NCBI GenBank assembly: GCA_934661735.1
Contig: CAKUJN010000112.1
Location: 1 to 5,563 of the forward strand
Direction of reading: 5' to 3'
Origin: an uncultured Oscillospiraceae bacterium
GTDB taxonomy: Bacteria; Bacillota; Clostridia; Oscillospirales; Oscillospiraceae
DNA length: 5,563 bases
The first letter of the stretch is position 1. Each line of letters begins with the position of its first letter. The translations under genes and the position numbers were made by a program. Of the stretch, positions 5,277 to 5,563 are shown in pieces. The notes under the pieces are model-generated. The model worked only from the letters and a program-made list of their open reading frames with translations. It made no database searches and was not told the DNA's origin.

Positions 5277-5563
5277 GACTCTCCGACGGCGAGCAGCGCC
5301 GCATGGAATCGCGCTTTGCGCAGCGCTGCGCGGCGGCGGGCACAGAAGCGGAGAAACAGCTTGCGCGGCAGCTTGCCGCGCTTTCACCGGATTGTGCGCT
5401 GCTGACGAAATGGTGCTTTGCGTCCAGTCCGCTCAGCGACTGGGCAGACGATAATTTTTCGCTTTTCCGCGCCTGTGCTGAGCACGCGCTGTATCTGCGC
5501 AGGCATTCCCCGCTTGCAAAGCCGCTTCCCGAGTCGTTGTTTCTCAACTATGTTCTTCATCCG
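5273..5563 (+). CDS. Transglutaminase-like protein, N-terminal part (cut by window edge)
   Basis: Only the first 97 codons are in the window; the frame is open at base 5563. The ATG overlaps the CutC stop (ATGA at 5273-5276), with GGGGAGG six bases upstream, so the start is firm. Residues 1-45 form a charged, Ala/Gln/Arg-rich helical stretch. Residues 47-97 contain WCFASSPLSDWADDNFSLF (47-65), EHALYLRRHSP (70-80) and PLPESLFLNYVLHP (84-97). This second part matches my memory of the helical region that precedes the transglutaminase-like (papain-fold) domain in large Clostridial proteins. The catalytic Cys-His-Asp region would lie beyond the window, so activity cannot be judged. There is no signal peptide at this start. 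If the assignment is right, the product may process or cross-link peptides, or be an inactive binding relative. Confidence 0.6.
   Translation, partial: MRLSDGEQRRMESRFAQRCAAAGTEAEKQLARQLAALSPDCALLTKWCFASSPLSDWADDNFSLFRACAEHALYLRRHSPLAKPLPESLFLNYVLHP

Noticed and set aside
4464..5387. 307-codon minus-strand open frame opposite cutC
   Set aside because: It is a mirror frame of a well-supported CutC gene with biased composition and no motifs.

Overview
The window looks like chromosomal DNA from a GC-rich, low-oxygen Firmicute, most likely of class Clostridia (Oscillospiraceae/Ruminococcaceae-like). This is inferred, not shown. The reasons are strong AGGAGG-type ribosome binding sites, short AT-rich promoter islands in otherwise GC-rich DNA, a PadR regulator paired with a HAAS (DUF1700)-type partner, an AGCS amino-acid carrier, and intergenic palindromes of a kind I associate with gut Clostridia. 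No phage, plasmid, CRISPR or complete insertion-sequence gene is visible.

Layout. Bases 1-540 hold no convincing gene. They contain a cluster of perfect hairpins, a possible plus-strand terminator and two copies of a GTAGGGGCC core, and look like decayed or repetitive intergenic DNA. Bases 579-1985 (minus) encode a complete sodium:alanine/glycine (AGCS) symporter with its own promoter near 2176-2204, a leader of about 185 nt and a strong terminator at 541-570. Bases 2285-2959 (minus) are a two-gene PadR operon with its own promoter and terminator. The PadR gene is intact. The second gene is broken: about 33 residues of a HAAS-like N-terminus run straight into the tail of a membrane protein, and that tail is cut by an in-frame TAG at 2425-2427. 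Coding sense continues for 29 more codons, to a stop at 2335 just before the terminator.

Bases 3065-5563 (plus) form a divergent operon, driven by a promoter at 3065-3093. It contains an M17 leucyl-type aminopeptidase, a CutC-family TIM-barrel protein, and the start of a third gene resembling the N-terminal region of Clostridial transglutaminase-like proteins. Both junctions are 4-base ATGA overlaps, and an identical 11-base Shine-Dalgarno-bearing block precedes both downstream starts, so tight translational coupling is likely.

Working together: the aminopeptidase would free amino acids from peptides, the AGCS carrier would import alanine or glycine with sodium, and the third gene may be another protein-processing enzyme. 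The role of CutC here is unclear. The PadR unit looks like a regulator that has lost its signalling partner. I found no clearly new system. The most unusual features are the amber-interrupted fusion gene and the M17-CutC-transglutaminase-like gene set.
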